Shown here piece by piece: positions 16,158 to 27,600 of a DNA stretch of 64,000 nucleotides; within the stretch, counting starts at the first letter, position 1, and each line of letters opens with the position of its first letter. The DNA lies in contig CAUASB010000003.1 in the NCBI GenBank assembly GCA_958431815.1, positions 124,001-188,000 of the forward strand. Reading direction: 5' to 3'. A program made the position numbers and the translations under genes. This DNA is from an uncultured Eggerthella sp. GTDB lineage: Bacteria > Actinomycetota > Coriobacteriia > Coriobacteriales > Eggerthellaceae. The notes beneath the pieces were generated by a model that saw only the letters and a program-made list of their open reading frames with translations, was not told where the DNA came from and ran no database searches.

Positions 16158-16233
16158 TGGTGCGCCGTGAGGGAATCGAACCCGCGGCCTTGGGATTAAA
16201 AGTCCCCTGCTCTACCAGCTGAGCTAACGGCGC
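16158..16233 (-). tRNA. tRNA-Lys (anticodon TTT)
   Basis: 76 nt. Acceptor arms GCGCCGT/ACGGCGC, D arm GCTCAGCTGGTAGAGC, anticodon loop CTTTTAA giving UUU, T loop TTCGATT, and an encoded CCA end. The bottom of the anticodon stem and one T-stem pair are mismatched, but all invariant positions are present. Confidence 0.95.
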
Positions 16234-16335
16234 ACATGCATAAAATGCAAGTATGTATTTTAATGGGCTATCCCATTTGGGTCAACCGCCAATAAACGCA
16301 GGTTTCGTCACCTGGGGCAATTCCTCAAAGCCAGG

Positions 16336-16788
16336 CTAATCCCACGTTACAAATTCGACGTTGGAAACCTTCCCACATTCGATGGTAAGGCGGGCAATCC
16401 CCCTCTTGCTGCCACCGCGCGGCTTGCTAGCACTGCCGGGGTTCAAGTACAGCACGCCATCGGTACGCTCTTCGCGCGGAACATGGGTATGGCCGTGAAC
16501 CACTACATTCACATCTTCCGCAACGGTGCCGATATCTTCCGGGCGATGGGTCATGAAGAAACGAACGCCCCCGATACGCGGCGATGCGGTAAAGGGGATG
16601 TCCATACCGCGCAGGCTGGTGTCGCAATTGCCCAGCACCGCAACGGTAGGAGCAATGGCGTCTAGTTCCATGAGGATAGTGGGGCGCTCGACGTCGCCTG
16701 CGCACAAAATCATGTCGCAGGGCTCTAGCGCCTTGTACGCTTCTTCGCTTAAATGCCCGTGTATGTCAGAAATCACGCCGACCAGCAT
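16336..16788 (-). CDS. YfcE/MJ0936-family metallophosphoesterase
   Basis: 150 residues, a minimal calcineurin-like phosphodiesterase. Metal-ligand motifs are in order: GVISDIHGH, LCAGDVE, LGNCD, MTHRPED, VHGHTHVPRE, LNPGSASKPRG. The family hydrolyses model phosphodiesters with Mn; the true substrate is not known. AAGGAG precedes the ATG. It may be cotranscribed with the two upstream minus-strand genes, but a 72-nt gap with a REP-like element intervenes. Confidence 0.92.
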   Translation of the reverse strand: MLVGVISDIHGHLSEEAYKALEPCDMILCAGDVERPTILMELDAIAPTVAVLGNCDTSLRGMDIPFTASPRIGGVRFFMTHRPEDIGTVAEDVNVVVHGHTHVPREERTDGVLYLNPGSASKPRGGSKRGIARLTIECGKVSNVEFVTWD

Positions 16789-16810
16789 AGATGCTCCTTA
16801 CGGGTGGGGA

Positions 16811-16855
16811 AATAGTGCCTGCCTAGAAAAAAATAGCACCTGTCCCTATTTTTCC
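16811..16855. repeat. REP-like element with two copies of an AATAG(T/C)(G/A)CCTG core
   Basis: AATAGTGCCTG (16811) and AATAGCACCTGTCCCTATTTTT (from 16833) are imperfect relatives; the second half pairs with itself around GGGACAGG on the minus strand. The TGCCTGTCCC-type core is reminiscent of REP sequences associated with Y1/RAYT transposases in other bacteria; no such transposase is in the window. Confidence 0.45.
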
Positions 16856-16860
16856 ACTTT

Positions 16861-17829
16861 CTAAAAACGCAGGGCTTCGGGGTTTAGACAGTCCTTCGGG
16901 CGCACGCCGGTAACCACATCGATAGCCGCCTGCATGGCGCGCGTGCGCAGTTCAAGGCCCGATTCTTCCGACCAATAGGCAACATGGGGGCTGAGCACCG
17001 TATGCGGAGCCTTCAGAAGAGGATGATTCGGATCAACCGGCTCCCCTTCGAACACATCGATGCCAGCGCCCCAGATTTTGTCGTTTTGAAGCGCTTCGGC
17101 AAGGGCAACCGTGTCGATAACGGCGCCGCGCGAAGTGTTCACCACCACCGCATCGTTTTTCATCATGGCCAAATGCTGCGCATCAAGAAGATGATGCGTA
17201 TCGGGCGTCAGGGCCGTATGGAAACTCACCACATCGGCGCACTTCAGCACTTCTTCATATTCAAGGATGTCGTAGCCTTCGGGAGTGCGGCGCCCCGGCG
17301 TCAGCGAACGGGAAGAGCACACCACCTTGAAGCCCAGGCCAGCTGCCTTGCGTGCCGTAGCGCGGCCGATTTCGCCCATGCCAACCACGCCAAACACACG
17401 ACCGTGCACCTGACCGTACGGGCGATGGCGCGTGTAGTCCCAGATGCCCGTGCGCATATCGGCGTCCGTTTCGTTCATGCGGCGCAACACGCACAACGCA
17501 AGGGTAATGGCATGGTCGGAAACCACTTCCGTGCCATAACCGGGCACCACGCATACCGCCGTCTTGTTCTTCGTTGCCGCTGGCACGTTGATGCTATCGA
17601 AGCCAATACCCGTGCGGCTTACCACCTGCAGGTTCGGCAGCGCCTCAAACACCTCGGGCGGGAAATTGCCGTAGGAGGTTACCACACCATCGGCATCGGC
17701 GGCGTTGCGGATGATGGCTTCGGGCTCACGCTGGTTGAACAGGGCGATTTCCACGCCAGCTTTCTTCGCCATTTCCACTTCGAAATCGTTGTTCTCGAAA
17801 TCGGTATCGACGATAACGATCTTCGGCAT
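16861..17829 (-). CDS. D-isomer-specific 2-hydroxyacid dehydrogenase (CtBP-like)
   Basis: 322 residues. An N-terminal flavodoxin-like substrate domain is interrupted by the Rossmann domain with GVVGMGEIG (about 150). Catalytic residues are visible: VSRTGIGFDSI (Arg nearby in VNTSRGAVID), GIDVFEGEPV (Glu), and SPHVAYWS (His). The C-terminal-binding-protein subgroup reduces 2-keto acids with NADH. It lies 13 nt after a SanA/YdcF-like gene, so they form an operon, but no shared pathway is evident. Confidence 0.92.
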   Translation of the reverse strand: MPKIVIVDTDFENNDFEVEMAKKAGVEIALFNQREPEAIIRNAADADGVVTSYGNFPPEVFEALPNLQVVSRTGIGFDSINVPAATKNKTAVCVVPGYGTEVVSDHAITLALCVLRRMNETDADMRTGIWDYTRHRPYGQVHGRVFGVVGMGEIGRATARKAAGLGFKVVCSSRSLTPGRRTPEGYDILEYEEVLKCADVVSFHTALTPDTHHLLDAQHLAMMKNDAVVVNTSRGAVIDTVALAEALQNDKIWGAGIDVFEGEPVDPNHPLLKAPHTVLSPHVAYWSEESGLELRTRAMQAAIDVVTGVRPKDCLNPEALRF

Positions 17830-17842
17830 TGCAGCCCCTTTC

Positions 17843-18553
17843 CTACCACCACTGGGTAACGATTCCCGACTGGTTCAGGGAAACCGGTTCGCTTTTCGTC
17901 TGCGGCTCCATCTTGGTGATGATGCCGAAGAAATCCTTGATGCGCGCCAGGAACTCGCGCTGCTCGTACGAGTCCATGTTTGCGTAGTCGCTGGCATCGC
18001 ACGGCACACCGCGGGCGTCGATGCCGAACCCGCGAGCGTCATACACCGCGCGATACAAATGGTACTCCTGCGTAACGATAACGCAGCGTTGCACGCTGAA
18101 AACATTCTTCAGACGGTACATGCTGTCGTACGTGGAAAGGCCCGCGTGGTCGCAGAAGATATCTGCCGCAGGAACGCCGTTGGCCTTTGCATATTTCGCC
18201 ATAGCCATAACTTCATTGTAGGAAGAATCGGAATTGTCGCCGCTCATGATGATTTTCGGCGCCACGCCAGCGCGATACAGGGAATCGGCTGTGTCGAGGC
18301 GGTCCTTCAATATCGCCGAAGGGCTGCCGTCCCAGTTGATGCCCGCACCCAACACCACAATAGCGTCGGCGTTGAACGTGCTGGCTTCCGCCTGAGCTTG
18401 GCTTACCTGCTCGAACGAACCGCGCGTGCTGCCACATACCCACGCGTTGATGGCAGCAGGCACCCCCACCACAATAAGCGCAACAACCAAAACGAAGCCT
18501 ATAAAGGCTTCGATCACGCGGCGCAGGCATCCTTTGTTTCGTTTGGCATTCAT
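17843..18553 (-). CDS. SanA/YdcF-family (DUF218) membrane-anchored protein
   Basis: About 236 residues from the ATG at 18553 (GGAAC just upstream; a TTG at 18571 is possible). One N-terminal membrane helix (FIGFVLVVALIVVGVPAAI) precedes a DUF218 domain with ADAIVVLGAG, ILKDRLDTADSLYRAG, KIIMSGDN and VTQEYHLYRA. E. coli SanA and ElyC of this family affect envelope integrity and vancomycin sensitivity; the catalytic activity is unknown. Neighbouring envelope genes fit a wall role. Confidence 0.9.
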   Translation of the reverse strand: MNAKRNKGCLRRVIEAFIGFVLVVALIVVGVPAAINAWVCGSTRGSFEQVSQAQAEASTFNADAIVVLGAGINWDGSPSAILKDRLDTADSLYRAGVAPKIIMSGDNSDSSYNEVMAMAKYAKANGVPAADIFCDHAGLSTYDSMYRLKNVFSVQRCVIVTQEYHLYRAVYDARGFGIDARGVPCDASDYANMDSYEQREFLARIKDFFGIITKMEPQTKSEPVSLNQSGIVTQWW

Positions 18554-18638
18554 CGGTTCCGATGATAGCAAACAGGCGAATGCAACCCGCCAACCTTCAC
18601 GCGCTTAACGCGGTTTGTTCGAATGGTTGCGCAACGAA

Positions 18639-18666
18639 CAAGGGCTCCGATTGCTCGGAGCCCTTG
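18639..18666. terminator. terminator of the giant adhesin gene
   Basis: Perfect 12-bp arms CAAGGGCTCCGA/TCGGAGCCCTTG with a 4-nt loop, 11 nt past the adhesin stop; TTGTTCGTT follows on the minus strand. Confidence 0.75.
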
Positions 18667-18677
18667 CGGTTAGGATG

Positions 18678-21600
18678 CTAGTGCTTTCTGCGACGCAAAG
18701 CGAATGCTGCTATCGCAGCGGCCGCCACCGCCACTACTGCTATCGCACCACCGACAACCATCAGGTTGTCGCCCGTTTTGACGCCGGCGGCCTTTACGTC
18801 ATTGGTGACAGCCTGGCTGTCGCTTGAGGCGCCGCCAGCAGGCTGCTGCTGTTCAGGCGTGTTACTGCCTGGGCCTTCCGGCTGGCTAGGCACGTATTTG
18901 TTGTCGAAGAGCGCCATGGTTTGGCCGTCTTCGACATACGTACTATCACCGTAGTCGACGGATTCGACCTTCAACGTCCTGGCATCTTCATCGCGCACCA
19001 CCTTCACCGTTACCGGCACGTCGGCCGCGTTGGTCCAGCCTTCGCCCAGGTTGGCGGTTTCATGAATCACGTAACGGTACGTGTCCGGTTGCGTGTATTC
19101 GATGTCGCCGAAGCTGCAGGTGTCGCCGCCGAAGGTATCGGCCGTGGCCTCCTCGGGCATGGGGGCACCATCTTGCGGCTGGAGCTCGAATGTGAAGTGC
19201 GTATCGGCAGGAGCCTTTTCGCCGTTCACGGTCTTCTTCACCTGGATGGTGGCGGTCGCAGGAGCGTAGGCGTTGTCGAACAAAGCAGCATCCTGCTGGC
19301 TATCGGCATTCGAATATTTGACGCTGACGTTCAGCGTACCATCGCCGTTGTCGGCTGCCGTCACCGTTGCAACAACGTCGCCCGCCGCGAACCAGGCGCC
19401 ATCGTTATAGCCCGCTTCCTTGATCACGTAGTGATAGGTGCCTTCGCCCGAAAGGTCGATGGCGCCGAAGCTAGCCTTTTCGCCGACGCCCGCTTCAACC
19501 GAGCTGATTTTCTCGCCCTGGGCGTTGCCCTGATCGTCGGCGTTGTACAGGTCGAAGTGGAACTTCTGGCCCATGCCTTCATCGGTGCCGCCGTTGACGG
19601 TCTTGAGCACCGAAAGCGTTGCCTGGCCGGATGTTGCGTAGGTGTTGGCGAACTCTGCCGCAGAAGCACCGCGGTCGTAGGCGACTTCGGTTGCCAAGGA
19701 ACGGTCGGCATTCTCCGAAACCTTCACCGTGACCTTTGCGTCCTTATCGGCCGTCCAGCCCTTGTCGTTGTGCCCCACCTCATGAATCCAGTATGTGAAG
19801 GTCTTGCCGGCATCCGCCGTGGTGTACGAGATGGGATTGAAGCTCTTCGTCTCGTTCGCCTTCGCCGAAACAGTGCCGATAACCTCGCCGGTCATGTTGC
19901 CTTGCTCGTCGGCTTCATGCAGCTCGAAATCGAACGATTCGTCCTTCACCTTATCGGTACCGCCTTGGACGGTTTTGTGAACACCCAGCGCTACCTGCGT
20001 GTTCGCCGTGTAGATGTTGTTGAACAACGCGGCTTCGCCGTTTGCGCCGGAGACGGAATACGTAACCGTCGATGCGCTCAACGTGCCATCGCCGCTGTCC
20101 TGCCCAACCGTCACCGTAGCTGTTACAGGGTCTGCCATTTTCCATCCGAAGCCGCCTTGGGAAACCTCAGAAATGGTGTACGTGTAGGTTTTCCCAGCAT
20201 CCGCAAGCGTGAACGGAATGGAGCCGAACTGCGCCAGCGCATTGCCAACGGTTTCGCACGTTACACCCTCTGCCGGCATAGGCGCACCATTCTGACCAGT
20301 CAGAGCAAACTGGAACTTCTCTCCTGCCATCGGGTCCTTGCCGTTCACCTGCTTCACTACCGAAAGCGTTACCTGGCCGGTTGCTTCATAGGCGTTGTCG
20401 AATGCGGCGGCATCGACCTTCTGGTTGTTGTATTCGATGGATTTCACCACCAGGTCGCGCCCGTTGTCGGCATAGCCTACTTCAACAGTAGCATTGACAT
20501 CGGCGGCATTCTTCCAGCCAGGACCAGGCTTGCTCGATTCATGAATCACATAGTTGTAGGCACCGGCTTTGTCGTAGACGATCTTGCTGAACGAGACAGA
20601 CGAGGTGCCCGTCACCGTTGCCTTGTCGAAGCCTTCGGGCATGGGGGCATTGTTCTTAGGCTGAAGCTGGAACTCGAACTGCTTCTGCAGGTTTTTGTCC
20701 TCTGCACCGTTAACGGTTTTGCTTACCTTCAAAAAAGCCTCGGCATTTTTGTCGGCGTGGGTGTTGTTGAACACAGCTGCTGGAAGTTCTTCGGTTCCTC
20801 GGAAATACTTGACCGACTCGATTTTCAAATCGCGCTTGCCTTCAGTGCCGACCTTCACAACAACCTTGATAGGCTCGTCGTTGGTCCAGTTTTCACCAGG
20901 AGAAGAGCTTTCCTTTACCCAATAGGTGTATTCGCCGGGCTCGGTCAAATCCGGCGTCGTGAACGTCGCTTTCGCTTCTGCATCGTTGCCACTGATGGTC
21001 TTCTCTTCGCCGATCTGCTTACCATCGTTGTCGGTCAGCTGGAACGTGAAGCTCTCGCCCGTCAACAGCGCACCACCGTTCACGGTCTTGGAAATCTCAA
21101 TAGGCGCAGAAACCGATTTCGGCTGGTATTCGTTGTTGAATACAGCAGCACTTTCAGCGCTTCTAGCCTCGGCAGAATCCTGCTTGTAGGTTACCGTTGC
21201 CGTGAGTTCGTTGTTATCGGTCCGGTTGCTTACCTGCACCGTGGCAATGACATCGGGAGCCTTGGTCCAAGAGCCAGAGCCATCCGTAAGGTCGGAGACC
21301 TCGTGAATACGGTACGTGTAGGTTTTGCCAGCGTCCTTGTCGGAAAGCGTTGCCTCGGCGAATTTTGCTTCACCGTTTTCGTCGGTGGTTACGTTGTTAA
21401 ACGTAGGCGCGCCTTCATCACTGGAGGTCGCAGAGAACTTGAACGTCTCCCCCTGCAGGGGAACGCCGCCATTCACTGTTTTGGTCAAGCCAAGCTGGAA
21501 CTTGCCCGAAGCCTGCTGGTACTGGTTGTTGAACAATGCAGCAGAATTCTGAGTATCAACCGCCGCCGAAGCCTGCTCGTTGTCGGCATCAACATACTCA

Positions 21601-24600
21601 ACCGTCGAAGGCTTCAGCGTGCCATCGCCATTGTCTACGCCAACCGTTACCTTGGCAATAACATCACCGGCCATGGTCCAGCCAACCGTTGCGGGCGTGG
21701 TTTCGTGGATGCGGTATTCATACGTTTTGCCGGCATCGCTCAGCGAGTAGGAGATCTCACCGAATTTGGCCGCTTTCGAACCAATCGTTTTACAAGTCGT
21801 CACCGAAGGCAACGGGGCGTCGCGAGTTTTCAAGCCAGCGCTTAACGCGAACTCGAATTCCGCGTCTGAATCAGGCTCAGCCCCATTGACCTTCTTAATA
21901 ACAGAAAGTACCGCCGAACCTGTGGCGGTATAGGTGTTGTTGAAAGCAGCCACGCTGCCCGCGGAGAAGCCTTCGTAAGTCACCGTCGGGTGAAACTTAT
22001 TGTCATCTCCACGCTGTCCGATCTGGACCTTTGCCGCCACGTCGGCTGCCTTGGTCCAGCCTTTGCCGTTCTCAAGGTCCTCGGAAATGGTGTAGGTGAA
22101 TTCTTTTCCTTCGTAGGAGTCGTCAAGGCCGTCGAACTTAAACGATGCCTTGCCTTCGGCGTCGGTAACCTGCTCGTCAAAGCTGGGTGCACCTTCATCA
22201 TCGGAAGTCGCCTTGAACCAAAAGCCCGAGACATTTTCCGACTTGCCATTGACGGTCTTCACAAGGTCAAGGCCAAAGGAGCCCGAAGCCTGCTGATACT
22301 TGTTCGCAAACTGCGCAGAGCCAGAATAAGGTGCCGATCCATCCTCGTTGGCAGAGTAGGACACGGTTGCCCAATAATCCCCCTCGTTATTCAATGAATC
22401 AGATACCGCAACCTTGGCATACACGTCAGCGGCCTTAGTCCAACCTGCACCAAGCGAGCTCGTTTCCGAGATCTTGTAGGTATAGGTCTTGCCCTTGTTT
22501 TCTGCGGTCAACTTTGCAAATCCGAAGGATGCATTGCCGCTTTCGTCGCTTGATGCGACCGTCTGCTCAAAGCGGGGAGCATTGTCGGCATTTTCGCCTA
22601 CGGCCTCAACAGCGAAATCGAACGAACGATCTAGGTTTTTGCCTTCAACGCTCTTCTTCAAAGCAAGAGAGAAGCTGCCACCCACCTCACGGTACGTATT
22701 GTTGAACAGCGCCGAACCATCTTGCGATGCAGCATTGTTGTCACCGTAAGAAACCGAAACAGGAATAGAGGCAAGGTTGTCCGAGGAAGGCTCGCCAACC
22801 GACACCGTCACCTTAACAGGGTCGGCCTTCGTCCAGCCATCACCAAGATTGGAGGTCTCCGTAATCACATAGTGGTACGTCTTGCCGATATCGTCCTTGG
22901 TGAACTCGATTGCCCCAAAGGATGCAGAGGCAGATCCGTTGGTGGTTGCAGTGCACTGCTCGGGAAGCGGGGCTTCTGCGCTGTCCGCATCTGCTCCGTC
23001 TCGACTCAAAGCAAAGTCAAAAGCTTGATCCTCTGCAGGCGCCTCGCCGTTAACCTGCTTCACCACGGAAAGCGTTGCGGAGCCCTTGGCGGTATAGGTG
23101 TTGTTGAAAGTTAAGCAGCTAGCTCCTTCAGGATACGAAATCGCAGCATCGATTTTTCCCTCAGCATTGCGATGATCGGAAACCTTTACCTCTACCGTTT
23201 GGCTGAGAGCATTGGTCCAGCCGTCTTTCTGCTTGGAGGTCTCGGATATCTCGTACCGATAGGTTTTGCCCATATCCGATTCCGCAAGAGAGCCCACAAA
23301 AGAAGCCTTGCCGTCTTCCCCGGTGATTATACTATCCAGCTTAGGGGCCTGATCAGCATTATCACCCATCGCGGCAGCCGAGAACGCATAGCCATTTACT
23401 ATGCCGTTTTCAGACGAACCGTTCACGGTCTTTTGAATATCAATCGAGAATGAGCCCGTTGCTGGAGTGTATTTATTGGTAAAGACAGGCACCGTATCGG
23501 AATCGTCATACTTCACTGAAGCATGCAGCTGACCTTGGCCACCGTCCGTCACGACAACCTTGACAGTATGCGCAGAGGGATCGTACGTGATGCCGTCTTT
23601 GACATCATTTACCGCATCAGAGGGAATCACCTCCGAAATCGAGTAAACGTATTCACCCGCTTTGTCGTAGCTAATGTCGTCAAAAGTCACCTTGCCATCA
23701 CCATCATTGGCCTTGGTCTGCAAGACCTTACCGTCAGCATCTTTCAGCTGGAACTGGAATTGATCTTTATTTAGGACGGCACCATCAAGAAGTTTCTTCG
23801 CACCAAGTTGAGCAGAAGTCCCTTTTGCCTTGTATGTATCCACAAAGCTTGCGCATTCATCAGCCTTACCGTTGTAAGTGATGCTCTTTACCTCGAAGCG
23901 CGCGCCATCATTCGACTTTCCAACAACAACCTGGGCTTTCACGTCAGACGCAGGAACCCAACCGTGGTCATCATGACCAACCTCATGGATCACATAATTG
24001 CAGGTGCCTTCAGCATCGAAAGACAGGTCCTCGAAATTGGCTTCGCCATTTCTTTCGACGGAAATAGAATCGCCAATCTTCTCGTCAGTTTTGTCGCCGT
24101 TTTCATCAGCTTTATAAAGCTCGAATGTAAATTTCTCATCAGGGCTTATGTTGGAGCCCTCTACCGCTTCAACAGTCTTATGAATCTTCAACTGTGCCGT
24201 AGCGGAATCAGGAGCCTTAAACGTGTTGTTGAACAGCGCAGCGGAACCGTCGGCGCTTGCGGAGCTATATGCAACCGATACGGGAATAACAGAGGGAGCA
24301 TCCTCAGTGGGTGACCCAACTGTTACCGTTGCAGTAACATCCCTTGCCATAGTCCAAACTTTGCCATCGTTGGGAGCCGCGGAGGTTTCCTTGATCGTGT
24401 AGACGTAGGTCTTACCAATATCCTCTTTGGTGAAATTAATCTTGCCAAACGAAGCAACGGAGACGCCGGTTGTGGTAGCCGAAATATGCTCGGGCATTTT
24501 TGACTTGGAAGCTTCATCATTGCCAACGATAGAGAAGTCAAAGCTCTGGTCGGCAGCGGGATCCCCGCTGTTTACTTTTTTCTGAACAGAAAGCATCGCC

Positions 24601-27600
24601 GAACCCGTAGGCTGCGTTTCATCCTTCTTCTTGTCATACACGCTGAAGGAAGTGCCAGCGCTGGGGTTAATGTCAAGCGCCTGAGCCTTTTCCAACGCTG
24701 CAGCATAGTCCTTTTTGTCCTGAGCGCTTGTTCCGCTGAACATCACGTACGTAGGATTCGGATTGGTGATTTCATAACCGCTCGGTGCTTTGGTCTCAAC
24801 GTAGTAGTACAAAACATTTGCATCAAGAGGCTGGTCCTTCGACCCGAAAGAAGCCACACCGAACAGATTGGTTTCCACGTCCACGTTGCCGCTAACTGGC
24901 TCTGTCACCAAATTATTTGCCGTTGATTTGTCCAGGTCAACCTTGTATAAGCTGAATTGTGCGCCTTTAAGCGGCATCTTGCCGGTATCATCGGTTTTTC
25001 TAACCGTAATGCCATAGCTTTGCGCTTCAGTACCGGCGTTCGACTTCTGCACACGCCATTTGCCACTCGTCGGCACGACGGCATTCGTAAAACCATTCAA
25101 GCTAACGGTATTGTTGATTACTACCTCATCGTCCAAAGCACCCTGGGGAGCTACGTCGTAGGTAACAACCAAAGACGCCGAATCGGGCACGGTCAAGGTA
25201 AGCTTGGTTGCCGCTGCACCGTTATCTCCCTGGGTGTTCTCGAGCGAATACGAGATGCTGTTGGTTATATCGTTGCCATTTTGAGTTACCCGTAAGGACC
25301 CATTGGTAAACGAACAGCCAGAATCCATCACATCCGTCAACGTCAATGAATCAGAATTTGGATTAAGGTCAAGAGCATTGGGATTCACCTTAATGGTGTA
25401 CGTCACGTGGGAATCGTCTGCCGCGCGGGCCGAAGTCTTTTCCAGAACATTATTCGTTACTGTTGTTTTGCTGGTCGCAGAGGGAAATACCGTTTCACCC
25501 GACTTCGCTTCTGCTGTATTCGAGAAATCCTTTGAAGTGCCAACCTCTACTGAGGAGGGCTTCACTGCAGTCCTGTACCAAAGTTCAGCGTACGCCTTCG
25601 TCGAGCCTTCAGCAGTTGTTACCGCATCGGTCGGGATGGTAAACACTGTCTTGCCATCCTGCGCGCTTACGCTCCCACTGTTTTTGAAATCCTGTTGCCA
25701 CTTGCTTAATGAATTGTTATCAGCAATCAAGTTGTACCCAGCGCTGCCGTCCACGTACACCATTCCCTTGTCCATGGTATCTTTCACCACGATGGGCTGG
25801 CCTTTCAGGTCGGCAGTAGCTACAGCCTTCCCCGACTTAGACGTTTTGTTCACGGCGACGTTCCAACTGGTTATCCAAGCGCCCTTAGCTTCGCCTTCGC
25901 CCCAGTAATAGTTCGCATCCCACCAAGTTCCGCCAACCCATTTCGACACTTCGGGAATTACTGCTTTGTCGATGGCGTAGGAATCACTTGCGCTGCCTTT
26001 ATCGACATTGCTCACTTTCAAGCTCGAAGTATTCGTGTACACGTCGTTGGAAATATCGCAATGAGTGCGATATGAAACGATCACATCGTGGCCGTTCGCG
26101 CCAAGCAACGATTTCACCAGATCGGTATTCTTGAACGTAATCTCGATTTCGCTGTACTGGCCGTTCTTCGTAAGGGCATAGTCTGTGTCTTTCGAAAGAA
26201 CCTGATTGGTTCCATCAACGGAAACCACGACATTGTCGAACGTCATGTGGCCAGTCCATGCCTTCTTTTCGATTTTGTCGTAGAACACGATGGTGGTCGG
26301 GTCGGTACTCTGCGACAACTTCGTGAAGTTTATCGTCGAACTCCACGTAGCGTAACCGTCCTGTTCAACGGTGCTGGAATCCGTAAGTTTCTTCGTAATA
26401 TACGTTTCGTTATCGTCAGGTTGGTAGCTGGCTTCAGCTTCCCCCTTCGGATAGACGCTGCTAGCCGGTGGCGTCACTTCAACCTTGTTGGACACCGCAT
26501 CCTTTGAAGAGGCGTCATCCATAGTTGTATGGTACGTAACGGTAAGCTTTTGCTTTCCCACATTTGAAGGCAAAGTAACCTGCAGGTTTTTGGTAGAGGG
26601 GTCAACGGGACCACTGGCAATGGTTGCACCGGAGGCGTCTTTCACTTCATACTGGGTACCTTGCTTGAAAGAATGTCCTGCACCGAGCGTGTCGGAGAAA
26701 GCATAGTTCGACATATCCGCTTTAAGGTCGCCCGCGTTCAGCTCTACCGTCCAGGTAATATCGTCGCTGGTTCCCGAAGACGACTTGGAAACCATGTTGT
26801 ACTTCACCTTTTGAGGATCTCTGGAAACCTCGTTGCTTTTATTCTGCCCGTCTTTTCCCCACGTCCAGGTTGCCTTGTTGCCAACGTTTTCCAGCTGCGT
26901 GTTGTCTTTAAGCGCGCTCAAAGCAGAAGAGCTAACCGTTGTTTTGTACTGAACGTAATACGTGCCCTTGGACAAATCACCCAAAGATATAGCTGCTTTT
27001 TTACCGTCAATGGATGCAGAGCATGTTCCCGCAACCTGGTTACCGTTAGCATCTACCAGTTTGAACGAGTCTGACACGTATTCCAGATTGGACCCGATCT
27101 CATCGTCGATCGTCAGATTGGTGGCAAACGTAGAGGGGGAAACCCTGATGGTCCAGGTATAAGAGTTGTCGGAAGCATCGAATTTCGGTGTTTCCCATTC
27201 TTTACTTGGGCTCGCACCAAACTTATTGCCATCAACATTGCCATCTTTGGTCTTGATGGTCACGCCATTCGCAACACGTGGGAAGGAAACCGTGGTTTGA
27301 GATCCATCACCCTTGTTGCTATCCGCAAGCGTGAAATCGAAGCTGAAATGCGCAGTCATATTTGAAGAATGGGCCCTCAGCCAATCTTCGTTGTACTTCA
27401 AGTAGGCAACGCCATCTTTGATGCTCCAAGTACCTGCGACGTTATTACCGCTGTCATACAGGGTGGACGGTCCTTGGTTCGGGGCATCAATCTGATCAGC
27501 AGGCAATTTGTAGGCGATATTGGGACATGCCAGCGTAGGAGCTTCCGACGAAGAGAAGTCGATATTTACTTTGCCATACAGCACGGTATCCGCCGATACC

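Noticed and set aside
18921..21845. 974-codon plus-strand ORF
   Set aside because: Antisense shadow of the adhesin repeats; it arises from the biased codon use of that gene and has no ribosome site.
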